A DNA stretch of 32,501 nucleotides from Planctomycetota bacterium (GCA_021791715.1 JAJYWB010000079.1:1-32501); one strand, 5' to 3'. Shown: positions 1 through 8,278, numbered from the stretch's first letter. Numbers and translations are program-made. Notes: generated from the sequence alone by a model not told the origin.

Positions 1-702
1 ACTTCAAGTGATTTCTCGGTTACGGGTTCGCCCGGTTCGATCCTTTCCACGAACCTCAACGCGACCGTTTCGAGTCGACTCGCGGCGAGTTCGTACGTCG
101 CGCCGACGACTCCGCCGACCGCCGCGCAAATCGCGACCGCCGTTCTCACCGATACGACCTCGACCGATCTCGCTACAGCCGGTTCGCTTGGTTATATGAT
201 CGGACATTCGCCTTCGTGGTACGTCGCGCCCTCGACTCCGCCGACTCCGCCGACGGTCTCTCAGATCGCCTCGGCGGTTTGGACGGATGTCGCGTCGACC
301 GATTTCGGCGTGACGGGTTCGCCCGGCGCCAAACTTTTTTCGATCGCGGGATCGGGTAGTACGGTCGATCCGTGGAGCGTGGCGTTGCCCGGTAGTTACG
401 CGACGGGAACCGCGGGATATATCGTGGGTCATAATATCGACGCGCAAGTATCCACGCGTTCAACCTACGCGGGAGGTCCGGTGCAATCGGTCGTCGCGCC
501 CGTCGAGATCGATTTGACCGAGGCCGTGCCGTTCACGAACGCTCCCAATTCGGTCGGCGATTGTCTTAACGCGGCGCGGGCTCAAGGGTTCGGCAAGTGG
601 ATTTTAAGCGGCACGACGCTTCAACTTTTCGCCCCCGACGGCGTGACGATCGTACGAACGTTCCAGCTCGACAACCCCGACGGCCCCACGCAACGTATCT
701 AA
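1..702 (+). CDS. Phage-type structural/fibre-like protein, C-terminal part (5' end outside window)
   Basis: The frame is open from the first base to the TAA at 700-702, so the start lies upstream; an internal ATG at 196 is not needed. The visible 233 residues are low-complexity, rich in Ala, Ser, Thr and Pro, with a repeated module. The motif S-(S/T)-D-(F/L)-x-x-T-G-S-x-G begins at nucleotides 1, 157 and 292, and each copy is linked by a 'TPPT..QIA.AV.TD' segment. Modules of this kind (QIA-x-AVW followed by a short Gly-rich turn) occur in tail-associated proteins of tailed phages. The last 45 residues ('GKWILSGTTLQLFAPDG') resemble the C-terminal beta module common in those proteins. The gene leads a set of tail-type genes on the same strand. 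The exact role (fibre, decoration or tape-like) cannot be decided from the part visible. Confidence 0.6.
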   Translation, partial: TSSDFSVTGSPGSILSTNLNATVSSRLAASSYVAPTTPPTAAQIATAVLTDTTSTDLATAGSLGYMIGHSPSWYVAPSTPPTPPTVSQIASAVWTDVASTDFGVTGSPGAKLFSIAGSGSTVDPWSVALPGSYATGTAGYIVGHNIDAQVSTRSTYAGGPVQSVVAPVEIDLTEAVPFTNAPNSVGDCLNAARAQGFGKWILSGTTLQLFAPDGVTIVRTFQLDNPDGPTQRI

Positions 703-735
703 TCCGCGAAATCGCACAATCTTTTAGGATCAATC

Positions 736-1650
736 ATGACAAATTTAGTAATCAGCGGATTTGGACCCGAAACGGGCTCTCAACCCGTCACGGTCCTTCA
801 GGGAGGGCCTTCGGGGGCGATTCTCGAGCAGCCGATCGATTCCGATCGTAATTATCAATTGACCCTTTACGGGCCCGACGGAGCGGCGGTGACGGGATTT
901 CAACCGACCGACCCGCTCACCGCGACGATGTGGGCGGGGGAGGATCAACAGGTTCTGTGGAATCCACCCGTTTCGTGGATCAGCGCCGCGAATGCGACGA
1001 TCCAACTCTCGTTCACCGCGTCGGGGCTCGCGGCGGCGGGAATCACGCCTGGATCGTATCGCGTGCAGGTGATCGTCGTCGCCGGCCCTCAAACGCTCGT
1101 CGCGTTCGACGGAGTGTCGCGATTCACCGCGGCGCCGGGGTCGTCGACCCTCACCCCGGTTTATTGCCAATATGCGGATATGAAAGTATACGCTCCCTGG
1201 CTCGGATCGCTCCTCGAATCGACCGAGGAACTTACGGGATTCGCCGCCGAACGAGGCAGGGCGCGTCAATGGCTCGACGACCTGATCGCACGGAATTATC
1301 GCGGCGGAGTCGCTTCGGTGTTCGGTAACGACCCGAGCGGAGGGCCCGGAGGTATCTGGGGAACGCGCAGAACGTTCATTTATAGCCCGTATATTCTCGA
1401 TCAATTGGTACAGAATCATTTGATCGTACGTCCCGCGATCGTCGAGGCGACCGCGAAATACGCGGTCGGACTCGTGTTGCAGGCTCAACTGGGCCGCGGA
1501 CCGACGAGCGACTTCGCTCGACTCGCCGATCGCTTCCTCGCCGACGCGCATAACTCGGCGGTTTGCCTCACGTGCGAAATCGATACAAATAACGACGGCA
1601 TCGGCGACATCGCGGTGCTCCTCGGAACCACGAATTCGTTCTGGGCCTGA
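736..1650 (+). CDS. Phage head-tail connector-like protein with N-terminal Ig-like domain
   Basis: A 304-residue protein with an AGGA at 726-729, 6 nt before the ATG. Residues 1-135 read as two beta-rich segments ('YQLTLYGPDG', 'GSYRVQVIVV') like the Ig-type domains placed at the front of phage virion proteins. From about residue 143 the sequence 'YCQYADMKVYAPWLG' opens a helical domain with a conserved R-A-R-Q-W-L-D-D run, reminiscent of Mu gp36/gp6-like connector proteins that start with a short Tyr-x-x-x-x-Asp-(L/M) helix. Near the end a Dx(N)xDG loop (about residues 283-291) looks like a calcium-binding loop. The gene's place before a terminator-like and a tube-like protein fits a connector. 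The connector assignment is an inference; the phage-virion setting is firmer. Confidence 0.5.
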   Translation: MTNLVISGFGPETGSQPVTVLQGGPSGAILEQPIDSDRNYQLTLYGPDGAAVTGFQPTDPLTATMWAGEDQQVLWNPPVSWISAANATIQLSFTASGLAAAGITPGSYRVQVIVVAGPQTLVAFDGVSRFTAAPGSSTLTPVYCQYADMKVYAPWLGSLLESTEELTGFAAERGRARQWLDDLIARNYRGGVASVFGNDPSGGPGGIWGTRRTFIYSPYILDQLVQNHLIVRPAIVEATAKYAVGLVLQAQLGRGPTSDFARLADRFLADAHNSAVCLTCEIDTNNDGIGDIAVLLGTTNSFWA

Positions 1651-1734
1651 ACCGCGGATCGGATAAACCGCGAATTAAGATTAAGTGATCCACGGATGAT
1701 TGATGATTTTAATCATTAAGAAAGAAGATGATTT

Positions 1735-1765
1735 TTAACCACGGATAACACGGAAAGCACGGATA
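1735..1765. repeat. Single copy of the ATCCGTG/CACGGAT dispersed repeat
   Basis: TTAACCACGGATAACACGGA and the following CACGGAT match the unit repeated nine times at 5974-6630. It sits in the 172-bp gap between the connector-like gene and the next gene, and degenerate relatives ('ATCCACGGAT' near 1687) lie just before it. It shows that this family is dispersed rather than confined to one array. Confidence 0.75.
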
Positions 1766-1831
1766 AGAAGAATATATAATACGTGATTAGAATGAGACGC
1801 AATATACGTTTCTTTTTTTAGGATGAAGTTT

Positions 1832-2317
1832 ATGACACGCGATTTGCCTTTACTTGACGCTCCCGAGACGCTCGCCTTCGAGGCGGTGGTCGCGGTTTTA
1901 CGTTCCGACGACGACCTGCGAAGGATCGCGCTTACGACCAGGGCGTGGGACGGAGGGTCCGAGGATCTGGCGCCCCCTACGATCGCCAAACTGCCGTGGA
2001 TGCGGGTCACCCCCACCGCGGGACAATCGAACTGGGAAAGCGAGGGACAACATCGCGTCGAGATGCGCGTGCAAATCGAACTCGCGATCGAAGGAACAAA
2101 AGCCGCAAACTTGCTCAACCTTTGGGGCGCCGTGCGGAACGCGCTTTTCCCCGCCGATCCCGACCGCCGAGCCCTCGTCGAAACCGTTTTCCTCTCGGCG
2201 GGCGTCGTGCAGGGAACGATCGAGATCGAACCCCTCAAAATCAAAACCCTCGACGGAAACCTTCACGCGCTCACGTCGAACGGGTCGCTCAAATTGACCT
2301 TACTCGTTTCCACTTGA
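1832..2317 (+). CDS. Tail terminator/tail completion-like phage protein
   Basis: A 161-residue protein if it starts at ATG 1832, which has an AGGA at 1820-1823 eight bases upstream. An ATG at 1823 overlaps that Shine-Dalgarno and is less likely. The sequence begins with a helix ('DAPETLAFEAVVAVLRSDDDLRRIA'-type, split here by description) and continues with beta strands: '...VEMRVQIELAIEG', then 'AANLLNLWGAVRNALFP', then a long C-terminal strand pair ending 'LKLTLLVST'. The alternation of a nucleic-acid-sized alpha/beta fold, about 160 residues, and the place directly before the tube protein are typical of phage tail terminator or minor tail proteins (lambda gpU/gp11-like). No catalytic motif is seen. 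The call rests on gene order and size more than on recognisable residues. Confidence 0.5.
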   Translation: MTRDLPLLDAPETLAFEAVVAVLRSDDDLRRIALTTRAWDGGSEDLAPPTIAKLPWMRVTPTAGQSNWESEGQHRVEMRVQIELAIEGTKAANLLNLWGAVRNALFPADPDRRALVETVFLSAGVVQGTIEIEPLKIKTLDGNLHALTSNGSLKLTLLVST

Positions 2318-2370
2318 TCGAATGATGATTCAGTTTATTGAATAACTCTTAAGCAACAGGATAATCGCAT

Positions 2371-3264
2371 ATGGGTTGGTCCGCGCGACAGTGGCTGGCG
2401 ATGACGCCCGAGACGACATACGGCGTTTACAACACGACAGGAACGCAAATGTGGGTGCGGTTGACGGATAATAACGCGTTCACCGTCAGGCCGAAACCGC
2501 TCGTCGCGACGATCCGATCGGCCGACGGCGGAAATCGAAGACGCCAACGCGTGTCGTCGCGCGAGGCGGTCTCGGGAACGCTCAACACCCTCTTTTACCC
2601 CAGCCAGGCGCCCGCGATGCTGAGCTGGGGAGTCAACCTCAATAATTACACGCTTCAAAGCTATACAATTGATCATTTCGACAGCGTTCGCGTGCGCCGA
2701 TATCTGGGTTGTCTCGTTAAAACGATGACGATCGGCTGCGCCGCGGCGAAAAACGACGGAATCGCGACGCTTTCTTTCGAGATTTTGGGACAACAGCCCG
2801 CGTCTCCCGATCCGACGCTCGCCGAGCCGTTACCGACCGCGTTTCCCACCGAATCCCCCTACACGCATCAACAATCGGCGGGGCTCGTTTCGATCGGCGG
2901 AACGCGGACGAAATATCGGTCGATCGAATTGAAGGTGAAGAATCTGTTGATTCCAACATGGGATGAGACGACGTTTCCGAGCGCGATTTATTGGGGAGGA
3001 CGCGACGTCGATTGGAGCGTGTCGGTGCAATACGTTTCGACGATCGACCGAGCGAATTTCGAGAGCCAAACCCCCCTCCCCTGCTCGATCGGTTGGAGCC
3101 AACAAACCCCGGCGCATTCGGCGTCGTTCAACTTCGCGGCGACGAACTTTATCGGAAGCCTCACCGACGATCTGCCGCTCGACGGCGCGGGTTATGAAAC
3201 GCTGCTCATGCAAACGTTCTACGATAACACAGCGGCGACCGACCTGATTCTCACCGCGACGTGA
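2371..3264 (+). CDS. Phage major tail (tail tube) protein
   Basis: A 297-residue protein starting at ATG 2371 with AGGA at 2358-2361. It begins 'MGWSARQWLAMTPETTYGVY', a short helix followed by the 'x-E-x-x-(Y/F)-G' turn seen at the start of many tail tube proteins, whose subunits stack as hexameric rings to form the tail lumen. The central part contains 'SGTLNTLFYPSQAPAML', matching the common 'G-x-(L/F)-x-x-x-(L/F)-x-P...LL' region of tube proteins. The C-terminal half is beta-rich ('RSIELKVKNLLIP', 'VDWSVSVQYVS'). Length, composition and position after a terminator-like gene all agree. The assignment is at family level; which tail-tube subfamily cannot be told by eye. Confidence 0.6.
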   Translation: MGWSARQWLAMTPETTYGVYNTTGTQMWVRLTDNNAFTVRPKPLVATIRSADGGNRRRQRVSSREAVSGTLNTLFYPSQAPAMLSWGVNLNNYTLQSYTIDHFDSVRVRRYLGCLVKTMTIGCAAAKNDGIATLSFEILGQQPASPDPTLAEPLPTAFPTESPYTHQQSAGLVSIGGTRTKYRSIELKVKNLLIPTWDETTFPSAIYWGGRDVDWSVSVQYVSTIDRANFESQTPLPCSIGWSQQTPAHSASFNFAATNFIGSLTDDLPLDGAGYETLLMQTFYDNTAATDLILTAT

Positions 3265-3269
3265 TCGTT

Positions 3270-3296
3270 CGCGAAGGCGAATCGCCGTGCGGGCCA
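3270..3296 (+). repeat. Degenerate copy of the GGCGA...GAGCC hairpin core
   Basis: GGCGAATCGCCGTGCGGGCC (3277-3296) aligns without gaps to the 20-bp core found throughout the window (GGCGAACCTCCTGGTGAGCC). It lies just after the stop of the tail tube gene, among the phage genes, where no full array is present. Confidence 0.5.
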
Positions 3297-3402
3297 ATTT
3301 TTTATCAAATTGATTCGATTCATACGCCGGCTTGCTCGGCGACTCGTCTTCGCGATCATCGACTTCGAGCTCTTGTATGTTTCACAAATAAATGGATTCG
3401 CT

Positions 3403-3837
3403 ATGCATTCCAACGAAACGAAAAAACCGATCGACGAAACCGATTCGATCGAGCGACTTGACGAACACGAAGTCGAGCACGCGATCGATTTCGACACGAT
3501 CGATTATTCGTCGATTTTTATCGATCGAGGCGACGAACATAACTCGATCATCGACGATCGACGATCGCGAACGAGGTCGTTTGAAGCCGAGCGCGGCGAT
3601 CGCGCGCAACGAGGCGATCTCGAATCGTCTCACGAACATTTTCCGCTCGAGGCGGCGGCTCGCGGGCTCGACAAGTCGGTCGAACTTCACGAAAAAACGA
3701 TCGCCGCGATGCATGAATTTGTTCGGCATGTCGAGAAGCTTTCCGAACGACAGGCGCGGATCGAGCACGATTTGCAAACGCTCCGTTCGTGGAATCAACG
3801 TGTTCAGATTCGCGGACTCAATCACTTTAATTATTAA
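3403..3837 (+). CDS. Small acidic coiled-coil protein between tail tube and tail hub genes
   Basis: A 144-residue protein from ATG 3403, with a weak GGA at 3394-3396. The frame is open further upstream to 3310, but that part reads as an unrelated Arg-rich stretch overlapping a repeat relic, so I chose the internal start. Residues 1-55 are acidic and probably disordered ('ETDSIERLDEHEVEHAIDFD'). Residues 85-135 have heptad spacing of Leu, Val and Ile ('LHEKTIAAMHEFVRHVEKL' followed by 'ARIEHDLQTL'), suggesting a coiled coil. The gene sits where siphophages carry tail assembly chaperones and the tape measure protein, but it is far too short for a tape measure. The stop is 9 bp before the next gene, so it is likely co-transcribed. 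Function unknown. Confidence 0.55.
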   Translation: MHSNETKKPIDETDSIERLDEHEVEHAIDFDTIDYSSIFIDRGDEHNSIIDDRRSRTRSFEAERGDRAQRGDLESSHEHFPLEAAARGLDKSVELHEKTIAAMHEFVRHVEKLSERQARIEHDLQTLRSWNQRVQIRGLNHFNY

Positions 3838-3846
3838 AAGAACGCC

Positions 3847-5733
3847 ATGGCCGCCATCTTGACGATCTCCGGACAAACGATCGATCGCGTGAGCACGCGA
3901 ACGACGCTCAATCGGTTGAGGGTCGGGCTCGATTCTCCCGACGAACTCGAATGGACGCAAAGCCGAGCCCCGCTCGTTCCGACCTGGACGACGGGGCAAA
4001 CCGTTTCCCTCGAACTCGACGGTTCGCTCGTGTTCAGCGGCGTGATCGTATCGATTCATCCCGGACGCGATTCGATCACGGGGGGGATCGTCGTCGGTTA
4101 CCGTGCGCTCGGATTTAAATATCTGGCGAATACGATCCCGATCACCAATCCCAACGATTTATCGGGCAGGATCGTTTACAATTTGCCGAGCGACGATCCG
4201 AATTATGTCGCGGATCAATCGGGGTTGTCGGTCGGGGAAATCCTTGCGGATTTGTTCACAGGAAACGCGTCGGCGCTCGCCTCGGTGGGGATCGTCGGCT
4301 TCAACGCGACCGATCTGCAAGCGCTTTCGGTCGTTCCCCCCGTTCCGGTCGTTCTTCAGGGGTCGAAGTTTTGGAACGCTGTTGAAGATTTGATCAATCG
4401 ATGGTGCAATCAATACGCCGCGGCGATCCCCGCGAACGGGACGATTCGCGTTTTCGACACGACGGCTTTGCCCGTTTTAACGCTTACGCTCGATGAGGAT
4501 CCGATAGATATTGAGAACATCTCACGCGATACGACCGATTGCGCCACGCGGGTGATCGTGCGCGGTACGGCGGAGGTCGAGCCGGCGTATCTGAGCCTTT
4601 CGGACGGTACGCTCGCGCCCGCGTTCACCTCGACCGACATCGCGAACTGGAATTATTACGATTTTTCCGAGCCGCAGGGGGCGGTCGACGACGGCAGCGT
4701 GACGGCGCTTTCGAGCACGCAGGCGACGATTCAATCGAACAATTCGTCGACGACCTGGGGCGTGAATTATTGGTCGAATATTGATGCGTGGATATTTCTG
4801 ATCAATCCCGTGGCGACGGGGATCGCGCAGATCGAATCGCGTCGGGTGACTTCGAACACGGCGCTTTCGGCGGGGTCGACTTCGACCTTGACGTTCGACA
4901 GGCCGCTGGTGAACGGCGGTTACACGAAATATCACATCGTCGGCCAGCCCGCGGGAGAAAGCCAAACGTGGCGGCTTTATAATATCGTCAACACGTATAT
5001 CGCTCAGCATCTTGTGAACAAATTTCCGGCGCCGGTACCGTGGCGGGCGGGGGAATCGATCGTGCTGACGAATTATCCCGTGGCGTCGATTTGTTACAGT
5101 CCGTCGGGGCAACCGCCGTATTTGCAGGCGCCCGCGACGTTCGAGGTGATGATCGCGACGGGTCAGATTCAGTTCAGCGAGCCCGTGGTGCGGATTTTCG
5201 GCACGCTCGCGAATCTCGAGCTCGGGGGGTCGAGCACCGACGGGATACCGAATGACATTTTGATCTTGGTACCTTATAGTCGCGGGGCGTTGACGGCGCA
5301 GGCGCCTGCGTCGGGATATTCGGGAACGGCGTACACGGTGGACGGGATCGAGCGGACGCTTTATGTCGACGTACCGACATGGATTAATCCCGACGATCAG
5401 TCGAGCATGGAGGCGCTCGCGGCGGCGACGTTGGCGACGGTTCAAGACGCGGTCGTCGAGGGATCGATTTTGTATGACGGGAAATATTCGCAGGGGTTGA
5501 CGGTCGGACAATCGTTATCGATCGCGGGGAACGGATATACGACGGGCTGGGAGAATCTGAGCGCGCCGATACGGGCTTGCGAACTTGTATGGCCGCGAGG
5601 CGGAGCGACGTCGTGGGCGACGCGGGTGGAATTTTCGACGCGCCGACGGCCTTTTATCGGCGATCGTTTATATATTCATCCGGCGTTCACGGGAGGCCCC
5701 GCGTGGGACGTCCGTCCGTCGACGATCCACTGA
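3847..5733 (+). CDS. Phage baseplate/tail hub-like protein
   Basis: A 628-residue protein starting at ATG 3847. Residues 1-95 contain 'VSLELDGSLVFSGVIVSI' and then 'VVGYRALGFKYLANTIPI'. This strand pattern, a polar value followed by 'v-F-S-G-x-I' and later 'y-x-a-x-g', marks the first beta barrel of gp27/tail-hub proteins, which cap the tail tube at the baseplate. A helical segment ('FWNAVEDLINRWCNQYAAA', about 178-196) followed by 'NGTIRVFD' fits the second hub domain. The remainder is long and beta-rich, with Ser/Thr-rich linkers, as in hubs that carry an extra carbohydrate-binding or decoration insert. It is the largest gene of the tail module. Hub assignment is by pattern and gene order; no enzymatic domain was recognised. 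Confidence 0.55.
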   Translation: MAAILTISGQTIDRVSTRTTLNRLRVGLDSPDELEWTQSRAPLVPTWTTGQTVSLELDGSLVFSGVIVSIHPGRDSITGGIVVGYRALGFKYLANTIPITNPNDLSGRIVYNLPSDDPNYVADQSGLSVGEILADLFTGNASALASVGIVGFNATDLQALSVVPPVPVVLQGSKFWNAVEDLINRWCNQYAAAIPANGTIRVFDTTALPVLTLTLDEDPIDIENISRDTTDCATRVIVRGTAEVEPAYLSLSDGTLAPAFTSTDIANWNYYDFSEPQGAVDDGSVTALSSTQATIQSNNSSTTWGVNYWSNIDAWIFLINPVATGIAQIESRRVTSNTALSAGSTSTLTFDRPLVNGGYTKYHIVGQPAGESQTWRLYNIVNTYIAQHLVNKFPAPVPWRAGESIVLTNYPVASICYSPSGQPPYLQAPATFEVMIATGQIQFSEPVVRIFGTLANLELGGSSTDGIPNDILILVPYSRGALTAQAPASGYSGTAYTVDGIERTLYVDVPTWINPDDQSSMEALAAATLATVQDAVVEGSILYDGKYSQGLTVGQSLSIAGNGYTTGWENLSAPIRACELVWPRGGATSWATRVEFSTRRRPFIGDRLYIHPAFTGGPAWDVRPSTIH

Positions 5734-5798
5734 TCGCATGGAACCTCGGATAGCCGCGGGTCGTTTCTTTTTTACATAAACGCGGAAGGTTGAGGATT

Positions 5799-5945
5799 AT
5801 GATTACGCCTTCGGACCTGGAAGTACGGTTACGCGAATGCGAACGTCGGATCGAGGAATACGACTGGAAGATCCGCAAGCTCGCGGCGCAGATCGGCCTG
5901 CTGTTGCAACAGGTGGTGATGTTCCGCGAGGCTCCCTTCGACTAA
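5799..5945 (+). CDS. 48-residue coiled-coil ORF, probable truncated paralogue of the gene at 6678
   Basis: ATG at 5799 preceded by GGAAGG at 5784-5789 (9-nt spacing). The 48 residues form one amphipathic helix with heptad leucines ('LEVRLRECERRIEEYDWKI', 'KLAAQIGLLLQQVVMF'). The first 16 residues align closely with the start of the 6678-7544 protein: both read M-I-..-S-D-x-E-x-R-L-R-x-x-E-R. The TAA stop (5943-5945) is itself the beginning of a 'TAACCACGGAT' repeat unit, so the reading frame probably ended there because the repeat array invaded a longer gene. It may still be a functional small oligomerisation module; a relic is equally possible. Confidence 0.5.
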   Translation: MITPSDLEVRLRECERRIEEYDWKIRKLAAQIGLLLQQVVMFREAPFD

Positions 5946-6667
5946 CCACGGATGCCGTGAAGAAATCCGGATTTTAACCACGGATTACACGGATGGACAC
6001 GGATAATAAAAACCACAGATTAATAAAACCATTAATTAATTGAAGAATTTTAACCACGGATTACACGGATAGACACGGATAATTAATATAACAAATAATA
6101 AATTTAATTAATTAAATCAATGAAGAATTTTAACCACGGATTACACGGATGGGCACGGATAATTAATACAACACAATAATACACTATATTAATCATATTA
6201 ATTAAGAATATTAACCACGGATTACACGGATGGACACGGATAATAATTTATGATTCTGGTTTTTGTATTTCATCCGTGCCCATCCGTGTAATCCGTGGTT
6301 ATAGACTCTTTTATTCTGTTTTATTTTAATATTTTCTCCCCGTATCCTATCCGTGTTTATCCGTGTAATCCGTGGTTATAGACTCTTTTATTCTGTTTTA
6401 TTTTAATATTTTCTCCCCGTATCCTATCCGTGTTTATCCGTGTAATCCGTGGTTAAAAATCTTATTGTTTTTGTTCGTGGTTAAAATTCACTAATTCTTA
6501 TTCTCTGTATTTTATCCGTGTTAATCCGTGTAATCCGTGGTTAAAAATCTTATTGTTTTTGTTCGTGGTTAAAATTTACTAATTCTTATTCTCTGTATTT
6601 TATCCGTGTTAATCCGTGTAATCCGTGGTTAAAAGGCTTTTTCCTTTATCCAAGGTTTTTTTTATCC
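5943..6667. repeat. Head-to-head array of ATCCGTG-type repeats (4 direct, 5 inverted units)
   Basis: Four units of TTAACCACGGATTACACGGA plus a third 'CACGGAT' run in one direction at 5974-6004, 6050-6080, 6130-6160 and 6211-6241. Five units in the opposite direction (ATCCGTG three times at 9-10 bp spacing, ending CCGTGGTT) lie at 6272-6300, 6349-6377, 6426-6454, 6514-6542 and 6602-6630. Degenerate bits occur at 5943, 6008 and 6647-6670. The inverted side was built by larger duplications: 6301-6377 is repeated exactly as 6378-6454 (77 bp), and 6455-6542 is repeated with one change as 6543-6630 (88 bp). Sequence between units is AT-rich. The whole could fold into a large cruciform centred near 6256. 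Confidence 0.9.
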
Positions 6668-6677
6668 GAGGTTCATC

Positions 6678-7544
6678 GTGATATCCGATGTTGAATCAAG
6701 GTTGCGAAGGGTCGAGCGGGCGCTCGCGACGATCGACGATCAGTTGCGCGTTCTATCCGAGGAGGCGGGCGCGGCCGCTCAACGCATCCTGTCGTTCCGA
6801 CCGGCGCCGACGACAGGAACTTCCAAACCCGCCGGCGCAAACGTTCTTATATCCGTGGTTCGAGCGTGCGACGACGATCCATTGGCCGGGGTCGTGGTTC
6901 AAGCAAGTCAAGGAGGAGGAGCGATCACGTCGGTCACCACCAACGCCGCCGGACAGGCGGCGTTTTCGTTTCCAGCGGCGGGCTCGACGACGTTCACCGC
7001 GGCATTCGCGGGATTTAACACCGCGTCGATCACGCTCAGCCTCGTCTCGGGAACCGCGACCTCGGCGACGATCACGCTCGAAGCTGATTCCACACATGTT
7101 TGTTGTTCAACGTGCCCCACGCTTTTGCCCGCGACGGTGACGCTTTCGGACCCGTTCGGCTCGGTCTCGCTTATCTGGAACGCGAGTTCGAACGTGTGGG
7201 AGGCGTGCAGGATCGCGACGCTCGTCGGCACGAATCTGCAGAATGGAGGCGCGGAATGTCTCGGAATCGCCGACGTGCAAACGCCGATCGTTTATCAACT
7301 GGAATGTCTTGGCGCGCCTTTGAATTTTCAATTGACGATGTCTTACAACGCGTGCGAGGTCGCGGGATCGCCGGCGTTCCTCTTGCCCGCGTCGGGCGCG
7401 TGCGCAAATCCAGTCGCTCCGCTCGGTCGATCCGAAACCGAGGTCGCCGCGACGTCGACTTGCTCTCCCCTCAATCTCACCTTCAACATGAAGACGCCGC
7501 AAATCTACGGCGCGAACGGCGCGACGCTCGTCGTAACAAGTTGA
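6678..7544 (+). CDS. Fibre-like phage protein: N-terminal coil, Ig/CNA-B-like domain, Cys-rich C-terminus
   Basis: A 288-residue protein starting at GTG 6678 with GAGG at 6667-6670. Residues 1-35 are a predicted coiled coil ('DVESRLRRVERALATIDDQL'). Residues about 53-140 form a carboxypeptidase-regulatory/CNA-B-like beta sandwich ('VLISVVRACDDDPLAGVVVQ', '...TNAAGQAAFSFPA', '...FTAAFAGFNTAS'), a fold used for surface display and carbohydrate contact. From 'HVCCSTCPTLLPATVTLSD' on, a Cys-rich domain with 'SLIWNASSNVWEAC' and 'YQLECLGAPLNFQLTM' resembles a beta module I have seen in virion-associated planctomycete proteins; no catalytic residue is evident. Likely trimeric tail fibre or receptor-binding protein. 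The Shine-Dalgarno and start appear to come from the flanking repeat (ATCCGTGGTT changed to ATCCGAGGTT). Confidence 0.5.
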   Translation: MISDVESRLRRVERALATIDDQLRVLSEEAGAAAQRILSFRPAPTTGTSKPAGANVLISVVRACDDDPLAGVVVQASQGGGAITSVTTNAAGQAAFSFPAAGSTTFTAAFAGFNTASITLSLVSGTATSATITLEADSTHVCCSTCPTLLPATVTLSDPFGSVSLIWNASSNVWEACRIATLVGTNLQNGGAECLGIADVQTPIVYQLECLGAPLNFQLTMSYNACEVAGSPAFLLPASGACANPVAPLGRSETEVAATSTCSPLNLTFNMKTPQIYGANGATLVVTS

Positions 7545-7580
7545 TCGTCTTGTTTTACGTTTGATTTTGGAATCTCTATT

Positions 7581-7982
7581 ATGATTAACTCTTGTGCACA
7601 TTGTCCGATCGATTCATCCGATTTCGTTTGTCCGGCGATTCTGTTCAATCATCCCCGTTATTGCGAGTTGATCGATCGCGGGCATCGCGATTTCGACCCG
7701 CGTTACTCGGCGATTTTGGAACGCGAAGCCAAGCCGATCGAACGTGTGTCGGGCTCGGCGCCGGGGATGCGAGCCGATTCGCAGCAGGGTTCGCGACCGA
7801 CCGCGGACGTGATTCGCGAACGGTTATCGCTTGTTCATGACTGCGATTATCGCGGCGCCAAGGCGGGGTGCGGGTGCGACGATCGGCGCGTGTGCGGATT
7901 GGGACTGGGGTCGAACGCTCGTGATGAACGTACCGCGACGATCGTCGATTGTCTGCGGTGCGTTTCAGGGGGTTTGGGATGA
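7581..7982 (+). CDS. Cys-rich small protein at the end of the phage module
   Basis: A 133-residue protein from ATG 7581, GGA at 7569-7571. It contains ten cysteines in two groups: C5, C8, C17 and C28 ('CAHCP', 'VCPAILF', 'HPRYCELI') and a C-terminal set in 'HDCDYRGAKAGCGCDD', 'RRVCGLGLG' and 'IVDCLRCV'. The spacing of the second group suggests one zinc site or disulfide knot. The protein follows the fibre-like gene by 36 bp on the same strand, so it may be co-expressed and may assist fibre assembly, but I do not recognise the family with certainty. An ATGA overlap at its end opens a 15-codon ORF that stops at once, perhaps the relic of a next gene. Confidence 0.5.
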   Translation: MINSCAHCPIDSSDFVCPAILFNHPRYCELIDRGHRDFDPRYSAILEREAKPIERVSGSAPGMRADSQQGSRPTADVIRERLSLVHDCDYRGAKAGCGCDDRRVCGLGLGSNARDERTATIVDCLRCVSGGLG

Positions 7983-8252
7983 CTTTTCCGGGGCTCGAGG
8001 ATTTTGAAAAAAATCGCGCGGAATGAGTTCTCATGATCGATCGCGGTGTTTTATGTTCGAGTTGAAGGTTGTGTCGACGATCGAGGCGCGGGTTTCGATC
8101 GACGGTTGGATGAAGCTTGGGTTCGCTCGGTTGTTTTGAAGTTTGGTTGAAAAGCGCATTCGGATTGTTCACGAACCCCGAGCGCGGGCGAGGGGGATAC
8201 GTCATTCGCTACGCGCCGGGTTGGTGTGATAACGGTGTTCGTGCCTACAATT

Positions 8253-8278
8253 GGGAGGGCGAACCTCCTGGTGAGCCG
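8253..8278 (+). repeat. Isolated forward copy of the 20-bp GEPPGEP core
   Basis: GGCGAACCTCCTGGTGAGCC at 8258-8277 with the usual 'GGGAG' in front. It points toward the three reversed copies that begin 140 bp downstream, making an inverted pair. Confidence 0.85.

Noticed and set aside
7979..8026. 15-codon frame overlapping the Cys-rich gene stop by ATGA
   Set aside because: Too short to support; may be the remnant of a lost downstream gene.
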